DNA of 64,000 bases, taken from positions 97,783,343 through 97,847,342 of the forward strand of contig CP136065.1 in assembly GCA_032622095.1 (NCBI GenBank). Direction: 5' to 3'. The first letter of the stretch is position 1. The number at the start of each line of letters is the position of its first letter. Positions 52,281 through 62,800 of this stretch are shown here, one piece after another. The position numbers and the translations under genes are program-made. Origin of the DNA: Siphonodentalium dalli. Lineage: Eukaryota; Mollusca; Scaphopoda; Gadilida; Siphonodentaliidae. The notes below the pieces were generated by a model, which was not told where the DNA came from, made no database searches, and saw nothing but the letters and a program-made list of their open reading frames with translations.

Positions 52281-52542
52281 TAATGCTATAGTAATAGACT
52301 CCTTAACCACAGCAGAATTATGGGTAATTTTTCAGGATTTAGTCGGAAATATGGCTTGTTGCCATTCATCTGAAAGCTCTCACTGACTAAATCTTGAAAA
52401 ATTACCCATAATTCTGCTGTGGTTAAGCAGTCTATTACTATAGCATTAGTGAGAGCTTTCTGATGAATGGCATCAAGCCATAATTCCGACTAAATCCTGA
52501 AAAATTACCCATAATTCTGCTGTGGTTAAGGAGTCGATTATT
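52281..52542. repeat. Family P near-complete palindrome
   Basis: The left arm TAATGCTATAGTAATAGACT continues CCTTAACCACAGCAGAATTA. It returns as AATTCTGCTGTGGTTAAGCA then GTCTATTACTATAGCATTA at 52410-52447. A further direct half-copy follows to 52542. The unit resembles a snap-back MITE. Confidence 0.8.
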
Positions 52543-52700
52543 TAGGAATGTTTGTTCCCGACTCCAGACTATTGTTTACTCAATTTGTCATGTGTCTGTC
52601 CATTTTCTATAAACGTGTGGGTTTGGTGAGATAAAATCATGTGACTTATACCGCCAAGTGCATCTTCATAGCAGTGCAATAATAACGCACATTTGTGTGG

Positions 52701-52828
52701 CTAAACTGGTCACCACATGCATAAAGTATGCACTAAACTGGTCACCACATGCATAAAGTATGCACTAAACTGGTCATGGCATGCATGCAGCACACACTAA
52801 ACTGGTCATCGCATGGATGCAGCACACA
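52701..52828 (+). repeat. Tandem repeat, 32-bp unit, four copies
   Basis: CTAAACTGGTCACCACATGC-type units start at 52701, 52733, 52765 and 52797. The first two are identical, the last two diverged. Confidence 0.95.
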
Positions 52829-53191
52829 CAGATCAAGCTGGTGATGTTGACAGTTTTCAGTTGCTAAATGTTGGCCTATGCCAGAAATCATAAACACTCA
52901 TTTGTTATTGATATCCTATTCAGTGCAATTGCTGTATGCAAATGCAATTTATAATCAGATGCTAAGAATCTTTTTAGATAATATTGAGCTATTTTTATTT
53001 TGTTGAAATAATGCCATGCAATTTGTTGATTTATTGCTTTTGTTGATGCTTTGTAAATAATTGTACATTTCGTTAATCTGTTGAATGCACCTGTTTTCAC
53101 CATCTGTAGATAACATTAAATTGATCCAAATATGATATCATAATCACCTTGTCTGTCCAGTAGTGTAGAACAGTCCTAATTACTGTACTCA

Positions 53192-53603
53192 CAGGCCTTG
53201 AAATAGTGTGTCTGACATTTGCAGAATGAGGTCACCAGAGGGTGAAATTAGTGATGCTAACCCATACAGCGGGCAAGCATCACAAAATTCACCTTCTGGG
53301 GACCTCTTTCTCTTAGGCCTCATCTTCTGGGAAGTAACTATAGTCTCAAATTTAGTTACTTTTCCCTTTTGTTCAGCTTCTATATCCCCTATTAAATTTA
53401 CAGAAGATAAATGGGTAACATCACCAACTTCAACTGGGGAAATTCAATCTGATCCCTGGTCTCCCATAGCAGTTGACATTTGCAGAAAGAGGTCCCCACA
53501 GGGTGAATTTGGTGATGCTAGCCCACTGTGTGGGATAGCGTCACTAAATTCACCCTCTGGGGACCTCTTTCTGCAAATGTTAGACACACTATTTCAAGGC
53601 TTG
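53192..53603. mobile_element. hAT-like MITE, 412 bp, perfect 8-bp target duplication
   Basis: It is flanked by TGTACTCA at 53184-53191 and 53604-53611. The termini CAGGCCTTGAAATAGTGTG and CACACTATTTCAAGGCTTG are inverted with one mismatch. The inverted similarity continues inward through TCTGACATTTGCAGAATGAG to about 90 bp. A 155-codon + strand frame (53208-53675) is a by-product of this structure rather than a gene. Relatives are at 2455-2818 and 26604-26696. Confidence 0.92.
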
Positions 53604-53649
53604 TGTACTCAGGATTTCAGACCAATTTTTGTTATCTATTTATTATTAG

Positions 53650-54525
53650 CTCAACTTGACAAAGTCACGTTTTAGTTATTGTCATGGGTTGGTGTTCGTC
53701 ATTTCCTTTGGCACACCCTACAGGCCACATCCCTGATCCGATCATCACCAGACTTCATATGGAATCACGGAGTGACTTTACCATGTGAGCTCAGGTGAGC
53801 TTACCATTTTTAGCTCAACTTTACTTTGTAAAGTTTGAGCTATTGCCATGGCTTTGTCGTCCGTGTGTATGTGTGTACGTGATGCGTCAACAATACAGGC
53901 TACAGGTCGTACCTTTGATCGGATCATTATGAAATTTGTCATAGTTGTTGACATCAACATTTAGACCGGAATGATTCATTTTGGGGTCATTCGGGAAAAA
54001 AACATGGCTGCCAGCGGCCATCTTTGTTTTCAAAATTCAATCCATTAGCACGGGCCACAGATCGCATTGTTCGTCTGATCATCATGAAATTTGTCATGGA
54101 TGTTAATATTGACATGTAGATGGGAACGAGTCATTTTGGGGTCATTCGGCCCAAAAACATGGCCGCCAGCAGCCATCTTGGATTTTACTGTTTGTATGAC
54201 TAAATCACTTAGCACGGGCTACAGGTCGTACTTTTAGTCTGATCATCATAAAATGAATGTTAACAGTATGTAGATGGGAACGAGTCATTTTGGGGTCATT
54301 CGGCCAAAAAACATGGCAGCCATCTTGGATTTACTCTTTGTATGACTAAATTCTTTAGCATGGGCTACAGGTCGTACCTTTAGTGTGATCATCATAAAAT
54401 TTGTCAGGGATGTTAATATTGACATGTATATGGGAACGAGTCATTTTGGGGTATTCGGCCATAAAACATGGCCACCAGCAGCCATCTTGGATTTTACTCT
54501 TTGTATGACTAAATCCTTTAGGAAT
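53650..54525 (+). repeat. TAGCTCAACTT / CATGGCCGCC array, second locus
   Basis: It has a head at 53648-53680, then a new head TAGCTCAACTTTACTTTGTA at 53811. Units follow with GCTACAGGTCGTACCTTTG, CATGAAATTTGTCATGGATG and AACATGGCCGCCAGCAGCCA. It belongs to the 44985-46410 family. Confidence 0.75.
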
Positions 54526-54905
54526 CACTGAACTAAATGGTTTCCCATAGGCGACAGTGTTAACGTTTCGTCCAAATTCACTGAATTGAAGCCTGCAGGC
54601 CATATCAGTGATGTTTACCCAGCTAGATTGACACCAGTTGATCACGAAAATGCAAGAAAAATCATAGGTCATGTGTTTACTTTTTTAAATAAATCCCCAA
54701 GTCTACGACAGGGCTATCTCACAGCCAAATTTGATCTGGAAAAACCCTGGACTACAGCAGCTAGTTAAATAAATTTCTCGCCCACAAAAATCCATTCCCC
54801 CATTCATTCACCAGTTTAAATTATTTAGATATTATGTACAAATCAAATAAACGCGATGTCATCCTTTAATAACGTGTCGCATGTATCAGGTGAAGGTCAT
54901 TATTC
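54526..54905 (-). repeat. Inverted copy of the 29530-29900 segment
   Basis: It contains CACTGAACTAAATGGTTTCC, CATAGGCGACAGTGTTAACG, ATCATAGGTCATGTGTTTAC and TAACGTGTCGCATGTATCAG, each the complement of a block in 29530-29900. It abuts the CATGGCCGCC array directly. Confidence 0.75.
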
Positions 54906-55287
54906 AGTTACCTTCATCTTTAGCATTCCACGGTGTACTCGCTCCCCGACTCGAGAACACATTTAGCTCCCTGATTCATATATATATGTATATGTGTGAA
55001 ACACAACGTTTCTTATAGTATTTTATCAAAATATAGACCTTACTGGAATCAAAAATGGATTATATCGAGCAGTAGTGGTTTATTTTTCCAATATGAGTCA
55101 TCCTGAAAATTAGTGTCAATCCTCAAAATCAAGCCAAAAAATTAAGAATTTTTTTTTTAATTTTACTAGCTGATGCATCTCGTATAACTGAAGTATGCCC
55201 TTATATACCATACTATTACTAAATTCAGTAAATTGAAGAGGAAATGTTAATATACATTTTGAGAGGGATATCTTGTCCAATTTCAAA

Positions 55288-55789
55288 CACTTTTCATGCA
55301 GAATTTGGCAATTTATAATAATCATTTACCAAAATTAACAGAAAATTAAAATAAAAAATACTTTAATAGCAATATAAAGCAACCATAAGTCAATTTAAAT
55401 ATCTAAACATAATGATACAACATCAGACACAGCCTCAGGCATGAAATTTTACCAGATGGCAGGGCATACTGTCTGTTTAACAAACCTGCCATGGCAATTT
55501 TGCACGACAGTAACTCTAGTGGTGATGCCATCACCCCCCACTTTTCATGCAGAATTTGGCAATTTACAATAATCATTTACCAAAATTAACAGAAAATTAA
55601 AATAAAAAATACTTTAATAGCAATATAAAGCAACCATAAGTCAATTTAAATATCTAAACATAATGATACAACATCAGACACAGCCTCAGGCATGAAATTT
55701 TACCAGATGGCAGGGCATACTGTCTGTTTAACAAACCTGCCATGGCAATTTTGCACGACAGTAACTCTAGTGGTGATGCCAAAGAGATG
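55288..55789 (+). repeat. Tandem duplication, 251-bp period, two near-identical copies
   Basis: The copy starting CACTTTTCATGCAGAATTTG at 55288 is repeated at 55539. The sequences look almost identical to the end (GTGATGCC), so the duplication appears recent or an assembly duplication. Confidence 0.92.
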
Positions 55790-55880
55790 GGAAAGAGTCA
55801 TTTTGGGGTCATTCGGTCAAAAAACATGGCCGCCAGCTGCCATCTTGGATTTTACTCTGTGTATGACTAAATCCTTTACT
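55790..55880 (+). repeat. Fragment of the CATGGCCGCC unit
   Basis: It reads AGATGGGAAAGAGTCATTTT, GGGGTCATTCGGTCAAAAAA, CATGGCCGCCAGCTGCCATC: a single unit attached to the end of the 251-bp duplication. Confidence 0.75.
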
Positions 55881-56429
55881 GCTCATTGTTTACACTCCTT
55901 TTTAATCTCTCTAATCATTGCCAATCACACAAAAATTACCTTCTTTACAAAGTTGAGCTACAGTGTCATTGACACTTTCATTTGTTTAAAAACTGGTTCT
56001 ATTTTTGTTTATATCTAACGACAGTCACTTTTACAAGGTATCTTGAAAATCGTGAAATTCAGAAAGAAGCTATATTATCGTGTCACATGGCGTTAACAAC
56101 ACAGTCCGTTCTCATCGGAAGCCATTTTAGCACTGAAGAGATAGCGAAATTGAGATGGCTTGTGATGCGTAGTAACAGTAACCATGCGGTCTACAGGTGG
56201 GCGGGACGTACGGATAGGGTCCATTCTTTGAAAGACTAGTTCTCAAGAACCATTGGACCCATTTAGCTTATATTGGTATGGAGGGTCCTTGGGTGGCTTG
56301 GGTTCACATTTGTTGAAATGGGGTTACTTGGTCAGATATAAAAAAAAAGGTTTAGATTGAACTGCTTGCTCAATTTAATAAAATATAATTTAAATTAAAT
56401 TTTTTTTATTATTTTTATCTAATTTAGAT

Positions 56430-57081
56430 TTAAAGGGGTACTGTACACCAATTTCAATAAATTCTCAGTGACAATAGCGATCTAATATGAATATTATATT
56501 ATAAAATAACTAATTTGAGTCGACGATGTCTACTCAAAACGTTCCGGTTAACAGGCTATCGTAAAAGTAAAATTGAATTATTTAATATAAATTCATTTAT
56601 GGCTGGAGTCATAAAATGGCGAATTATGCCATTACGAGTTACCGTTCTTGAAATCGCATCTGCTGCATGTCTTTTATTGACGACCGTTCGCGAACATTAT
56701 TGAGTTGCAAACAAAACATGTTACCTGCAAAAGGAAGGCCCGTTATAACCGATACGGAAAAAAGGAGAAAGAAACAAGAGTCATAAAGCGTCAAGTACTT
56801 TTATAGGGAGTGAGATTGTTCGATGGAAGAGATTGAATGCATCAATCGAAGCTGTGAGCAATGAACTTCCGGTTGTTCCTGAGACCTGCGTCTTCTCCGA
56901 TGTAGGTCAAAAACATGGCGCGTAGTTTGAAATCGTAATATTTTTCTTTCCAAGATCAATATTTTCTTCGCTAAATTAGGTTTATACGAAACTCATATAA
57001 CACGAACACAATCTAACTTGAAAGTTATTTCAATGGGAGTAAAAAAAAAATTGCCTATCTCTGTGTACAGTACCCCTTTAA
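56430..57081. mobile_element. TTAA-bounded element, 652 bp, perfect 15-bp inverted ends
   Basis: It is bounded by TTAA at 56430-56433 and 57078-57081. The termini AGGGGTACTGTACAC and GTGTACAGTACCCCT are perfectly inverted. The interior is more CpG-rich than its flanks and has only short frames. A solo end of the same type is at 28686-28701. Confidence 0.9.
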
Positions 57082-57724
57082 CTCTGCTCATTTTAAATAA
57101 AACAAAATTATAAAAACATTAAACATTTTTGAAAACACAGCCCTGTTATGAAAAACATACTCTTGCTTGTAACAATATAAGCATGCTTTATTACACAGGC
57201 CAAATCTGATCTTATCTGTCTGAAATGTTTGATAAACAAATAGCTACTGGTGGGAATATGGGTCATTAAAGTTCAATTTAAATATGAAATGGAATCCCAT
57301 GTGTTGTTTTAAGCAATCTGGCTTAACAAATTATAATTTCTCTTTAGAAGTGAGTGAGATTTCAAATTCTAGCTGGTCAAAAGTGGCAGAGATAGGGATT
57401 TTACAATTTTGCTTCCAATGAGTTAACTTCCAACTCCTAAGCATATCCTTCGAAATCACTAAACCATTGGATCTCACAGTTAGAGGTCATTGGATGATGT
57501 GAATATGGGTAGAGTAATGGGATTTAAAACTACCCCAACCCACCCAAATACTTTAACCCCTTCTAATGACAAATTATTTGAGCTTTTGAATTCCAGTGGC
57601 TACTGATATGCAGATTTCTGTGATCATATCTTTTTTTAAATTATCAGTTATGGATGTAAACAGTGTTGCAATATTATGTAAATATAAGACACTATTGAAG
57701 TATATGCCGTATGAGTCTGTTAAT

Positions 57725-57822
57725 AATAAATGGGAATAAAATAAAGTAACACCATTTTAGACTCATTTTTAAAAACTCAAATGAGTCTTAAATGGTGTTA
57801 CTTTATTTTATTCCCATTTATT
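57725..57822. repeat. Near-perfect hairpin palindrome, 98 bp
   Basis: The left arm AATAAATGGGAATAAAATAA then AGTAACACCATTTTAGACTC is mirrored as GAGTCTTAAATGGTGTTACT then TTATTTTATTCCCATTTATT. The loop is about 10 bases. It may be a tiny snap-back element. Confidence 0.92.
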
Positions 57823-58404
57823 ATGTAAATATAAGCTGATAGCTCTTTTTGTATATGCTAATGAGGTGTAGATCTATTATGTTGATAATTTCAAAGAAAA
57901 GGCATCAGTGCTGCCAGCATGGTGATAACCTTTCACTAAATTTTGTACCTGCTTTTGAGGAAAATTAATTCACTTCAACTCTTAAAATATACCATTTGAT
58001 AATTATGAGATAAATGGATCTCACAGATTGGGATTTACATTGGTTCAAACAGGGGCAGAGATGAGAGATTTATTTCTGCCCAACCCACCCTACCTGTATA
58101 TATGCTGTTGATTTCAATTTTAGTACTTGTATAATAATATACAGTTTCCTAATTATTTCTAAGCTGATAGGGTGGGGTGTAGGTGGAATGTTAGGGGCAA
58201 TGAGAGAGTGTAGAGGGGCTGAGTTTTGACCCCTACTTTGATCAAAATTTTAAACAGTTGGAAATGTCATGCCTGATACAACATTAGTTCAGAACAAAAA
58301 TAGGTTAGAATTGTTCCCATAGTTTGATTTTCCAACCAGTGTGTTCTTAGACCAGCAGTCCATATTGTCCTCCTTCCGGTTAAAATGTTGGACCGCAATG
58401 GCCA

Positions 58405-59715
58405 CATTTTTAGCTCAACTTTACTTTGTTAAGTTTGAGCTATTGTCATGGGTTGGCATCTGTCGTCCATCCGTCTGTCATTCAACAATTTCCTTTGGCT
58501 CACCCAACATGCCACATCCCTCATCCGATCATCACCAAACTTCATGTGGATCATTGGGGTGCCCCTAGATAGAAGCCATTGATTTTTTTAAACATGGCCC
58601 GGCCACCAGCAGCCATTTTGGATTTCAAAATTGAACCCATTGGCACATCCTGCAGCCCGCATTTATTGGAGAAATGTTTTGAAAATTAACAGGCATGTTT
58701 AGAATCACCTCATGATGGGACCTATCAAATTTTAGCGATTTTCGATGAAAAACATTATTCTTTGCATGACAAAATCCTTTGGCACACCTTACAGACCACA
58801 TTCCTCATACAATCGTCACCAAACTTCATATGGATTTTGGGGTGACCTCTAGATGGGAGCCATCGATTATTTCCAAAAAAAATTTAAAAACATGGCTGCC
58901 AGCAGTAATCTTGGATTTACTCTGCATGACTAAATCCTTTGGCACACCCTACATGCCACATCCATCATCATTCATCCGATCATCATCAAACTTCATAAGG
59001 ATCTTCGGGGTGACCTCTAGATTGGAGCCATCGATTATTTATGAAATTCGTTAAAAAACAGCAGCCATCTTGGATTTCAAATTTGTATCCACCGGCAAAC
59101 CCTGCAGCCCGCATATATCTAAGAAATGTTTTGGCGATTTACAGGCATGATTAGGATCACCTCTGGATGAGAGCGGTCGAATTTGAACGATTTTCGATTA
59201 AAAACCTGGCCGTCTGATCATCGCCAAACTGTATATGCATCTTCAGGGTGACCTCTGGATGGGAGCCATATATTTTTTCCGAAATTCGTTGAAAAACATG
59301 GCTGCCAGCAGCCAGCTTGGATTTTACTCTTTACATGACTAAATACTTCGGCACAACCTACAGGCCACACCCCTCATCCGATCACCATCAAACTTCAGAA
59401 GGATCTTTGTGGTGACTTCTAAATAGGAGCCAACGATGTTTTCCGAAATTCATTAAAAAACATTGCTGCCAAGCGGCCATCTTGGATTTTACTCTTTGCA
59501 TGACTAAATCCTTTGGCACACCCTGCAGGCCACATCCATCGTCCGATCGGCATCTAACTTCAGAAGGGTCTTTGTTGGTTACCTCTAGATGAGAGCCATC
59601 GATTATTTCTGAATTCCGTTGAAAAACAAGGCCACCAGCAGCCATCTTGGATTTCACATTTGTATCCATGCAGCCCACATATATCTAAGAAATGTTTTGG
59701 AGATTTACAGGCATG
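58405..59715 (+). repeat. TAGCTCAACTT / CATGGCTGCC array, third locus
   Basis: The head TAGCTCAACTTTACTTTGTT is followed by GTCATTCAACAATTTCC. About seven units follow with GATCATCACCAAACTTCATA, GGGTGACCTCTAGATGGGAG and CAGCAGCCATCTTGGATTT. It is more diverged than the 44985 array and stops just before the hairpin at 59723. Confidence 0.75.
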
Positions 59716-59722
59716 ATTAGGG

Positions 59723-59764
59723 GATGGCAAATAGCGATTATACCGATATGCGCTATTTGCCATC
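59723..59764. repeat. Hairpin GATGGCAAATAGCG / CGCTATTTGCCATC
   Basis: A perfect 14-bp stem with a 14-base loop lies exactly between the diverged array and the satellite. Confidence 0.9.
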
Positions 59765-59864
59765 CGGTGGTATTTTAAAGAAAAAAACATATCATATCAT
59801 CACAATACGTCCATATAATGATAATTCCTACCCGCCTTCTTGGTAAATAGCCAACAGCTAATAA

Positions 59865-62800
59865 ATGTGCACTAATTACTCACATTATACGAAATTTCCT
59901 TCAAAATTTGGGGGGCGATTTCTTATGTACCATCACCCAGGATATCTGGAGGTGGTCAACTGGGCCAAGTTTTCGGTAAGGCTGGTAAGGCTAGCGACAG
60001 CTTGTGCAACTAAATACTCAAATAATACAACATTTCCTTCAAAATTGGGCGATTTCTTATGTATCATCCCCCAGGATATCTGGAGGTGGTCAACTGGACC
60101 CAGTGTTCGGTAAGGCGGGTTGGAATCATGATTATGTGGACATATAGCGACAGCTTGTGCCACTAAATACGCAAATTATACGAAATTTCCTTAAAAATTT
60201 GGCGATTTCTTATGTACCATCCCCCCAGGATATCTGGAGGTGGTCAACCGAAGGTCAATTGGGCCAAGTTTTCGGTAAGGCTGGTTGGAATCATGATTAT
60301 GTGGACATATAACGACAGCTTGTGCCACTAAATACTCGAAATTTCCTTCAAAATTGGGCGATTTCTTATGTACCATCCCCCCAGGATATCTGGAGGTGGT
60401 CAACCGAGGGTCAACTGGGCCCAGTGTTCGGTAAGGCTGGTTGGAATCGTGATTATGTGGACATATAACGACAGCTTGTGCCACTAAATACTCGAAATTT
60501 ACTTCAAAATTGGGCGATTTCTTATGTATCATCCCCCCCAGGATATCGAGGTGGTCAACTGGGCCAAGTTGTCGGTAAGGCTGGTTGGAATCATGATTAT
60601 GTGGGCATATAGCGACAGCTTGTGCAACTAAATACTCAAATAATACAACATTTCCTTCAAAATTGGGCGATTTCTTATGTATCATCCCCCAGGATATCTG
60701 GAGGTGGTCAACCGAGGGTCAACTGGGCCAAGTTTTCAGTAAGGTGGGTTGGAATCGTGATTATGTGGCATATAGCGACAGCTTGTGCCACTAAATACTC
60801 AAAATTTCCTTCAAAATTTGGCGATTTCTTATGTACCATCCCCCCAGGATATCTGGAGGTGGTCAACCGAGGGTCAATTAGGCCAAGTTTTTCGGTAAGG
60901 CTGGTTGGAATCGTGATTATGTGGGCATATAGCAACAGCTTGTGCCACTAAATACTCAAATAATACAACATTTCCTTCAAAATTGGGCGATTTCTTATGT
61001 ATCATCCCCCAGGATATCTGGAGGTGGTCAACCGAGGGTCAACTGGGCCAAGTTTTCGGTAAGGCGGGTTGGAATCATGATTATGTGGACATATAGCGAC
61101 AGCTTGTGCCACTAAATACGCAAATTATACGAAATTTCCTTCAAAATTTGGCGATTTCTTATGTACCATCCCCCCAGGATATCTGGAGGTGGTCAACCGA
61201 AGGTCAATTGGGCCAAGTTTTCGGTAAGGCTGGTTGGAATCATGATTATGTGGACATATAACGACAGCTTGTGCCACTAAATACTCGAAATTTCCTTCAA
61301 AATTGGGCGATTTCTTATGTACCATCCCCCCAGGATATCTGGAGGTGGTCAACCGAGGGTCAACTGGGCCCAGTGTTCGGTAAGGCTGGTTGGAATCGTG
61401 ATTATGTGGACATATAACGACAGCTTGTGCCACTAAATACTCGAAATTTACTTCAAAATTGGGCGATTTCTTATGTATCATCCCCCCCAGGATATCGAGG
61501 TGGTCAACTGGGCCAAGTTGTCGGTAAGGCTGGTTGGAATCATGATTATGTGGGCATATAGCGACAGCTTGTGCAACTAAATACTCAAATAATACAACAT
61601 TTCCTTCAAAATTGGGCGATTTCTTATGTATCATCCCCCAGGATATCTGGAGGTGGTCAACCGAGGGTCAACTGGACCCAGTGTTCGGTAAGGCGGGTTG
61701 GAATCGTGATTATGTGGCATATAGCGACAGCTTGTGCCACTAAATACTCAAAATTTCCTTCAAAATTTGGCGATTTCTTATGTACCATCCCCCCAGGATA
61801 TCTGGAGGTGGTCAACCGAGGGTCAATTGGGCCAAGTTTTCGGTAAGGCTGGTTGGAATCGTGATTATGTGGGCATATAGCAACAGCTTGTGCCACTAAA
61901 TACTCAAATAATACAACATTTCCTTCAAAATTGGGCGATTTCTTATGTATCATCCCCCAGGATATCTGGAGGTGGTCAACCGAGGGTCAACTGGGCCAAG
62001 TTTTCGGTAAGGCGGGTTGGAATCGTGATTATGTGGAATATAGCGACAGCTTTTGCCACTAAATACTCAAATTATACGAAATTTTCTTCAAAATTGGGCG
62101 ATTTCTTATGTACCATCCCCCAGGATATCTGGAGGTGGTCAATTGGGCCAAGTTTTCGGTAAGGCTGGTTGGAATCGTGATTATGTTGGCATATAGCGAC
62201 AGTTTGTGCCACTAAATACTCTCAAAATTGGGCGATTTCTTATGTATCAGCCCCCAGGATATCTGGAGGTGGTCAACCAAGTGTCAACTGGGCCAAGTTT
62301 TCGGTAAGTCGGGTTGAAATCATGATAATGTTGGCATATACATGTAGCTACAGCTTGTGCCACTAAATACTCAAATTATACGATATTTCCTTCAAAATTG
62401 GGCATTTCTTATGTACCATCCCCCGGGATATCTGGAGGTGGTCAATCGAGGGTCAACTGGGCCAAGTTTTCGGTAAGGCGGGTTGGAATCGTGATAATGT
62501 TGGCATATAGCCACGGCTTGTGCCACTAAATACTCAAATTATACGATATTTCCTTCAAAATTGGGCGATTTCTTATGTACCATCCCCCCAGGATATCTGG
62601 AGGTGGTCGACGAGGGTCCACAGCCATTTTCGGTAAGGCTGGTTAGAATCGTTATTATGTGCGCATAATTATAGCGACAGCTTATGCCACTAAATACTCA
62701 AATAATACGAAATTTCCTTCAAAATTGGGCGATTTTTTATGTATCCTTCCCACCCCCCCCCCCCCCCCCCCCAGGATATCTGGAGGTTGTCAACCGAGGG

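Noticed and set aside
53208-53675. A 155-codon frame on the + strand, the longest outside the satellite.
   Set aside because: It lies almost wholly inside the hAT-like MITE at 53192-53603 and is created by its inverted arms. It matches no family I know.
60191-61634. Minus-strand frames of 164 and 169 codons.
   Set aside because: They are translations of satellite monomers copied as a block; the same peptide repeats many times in the array.
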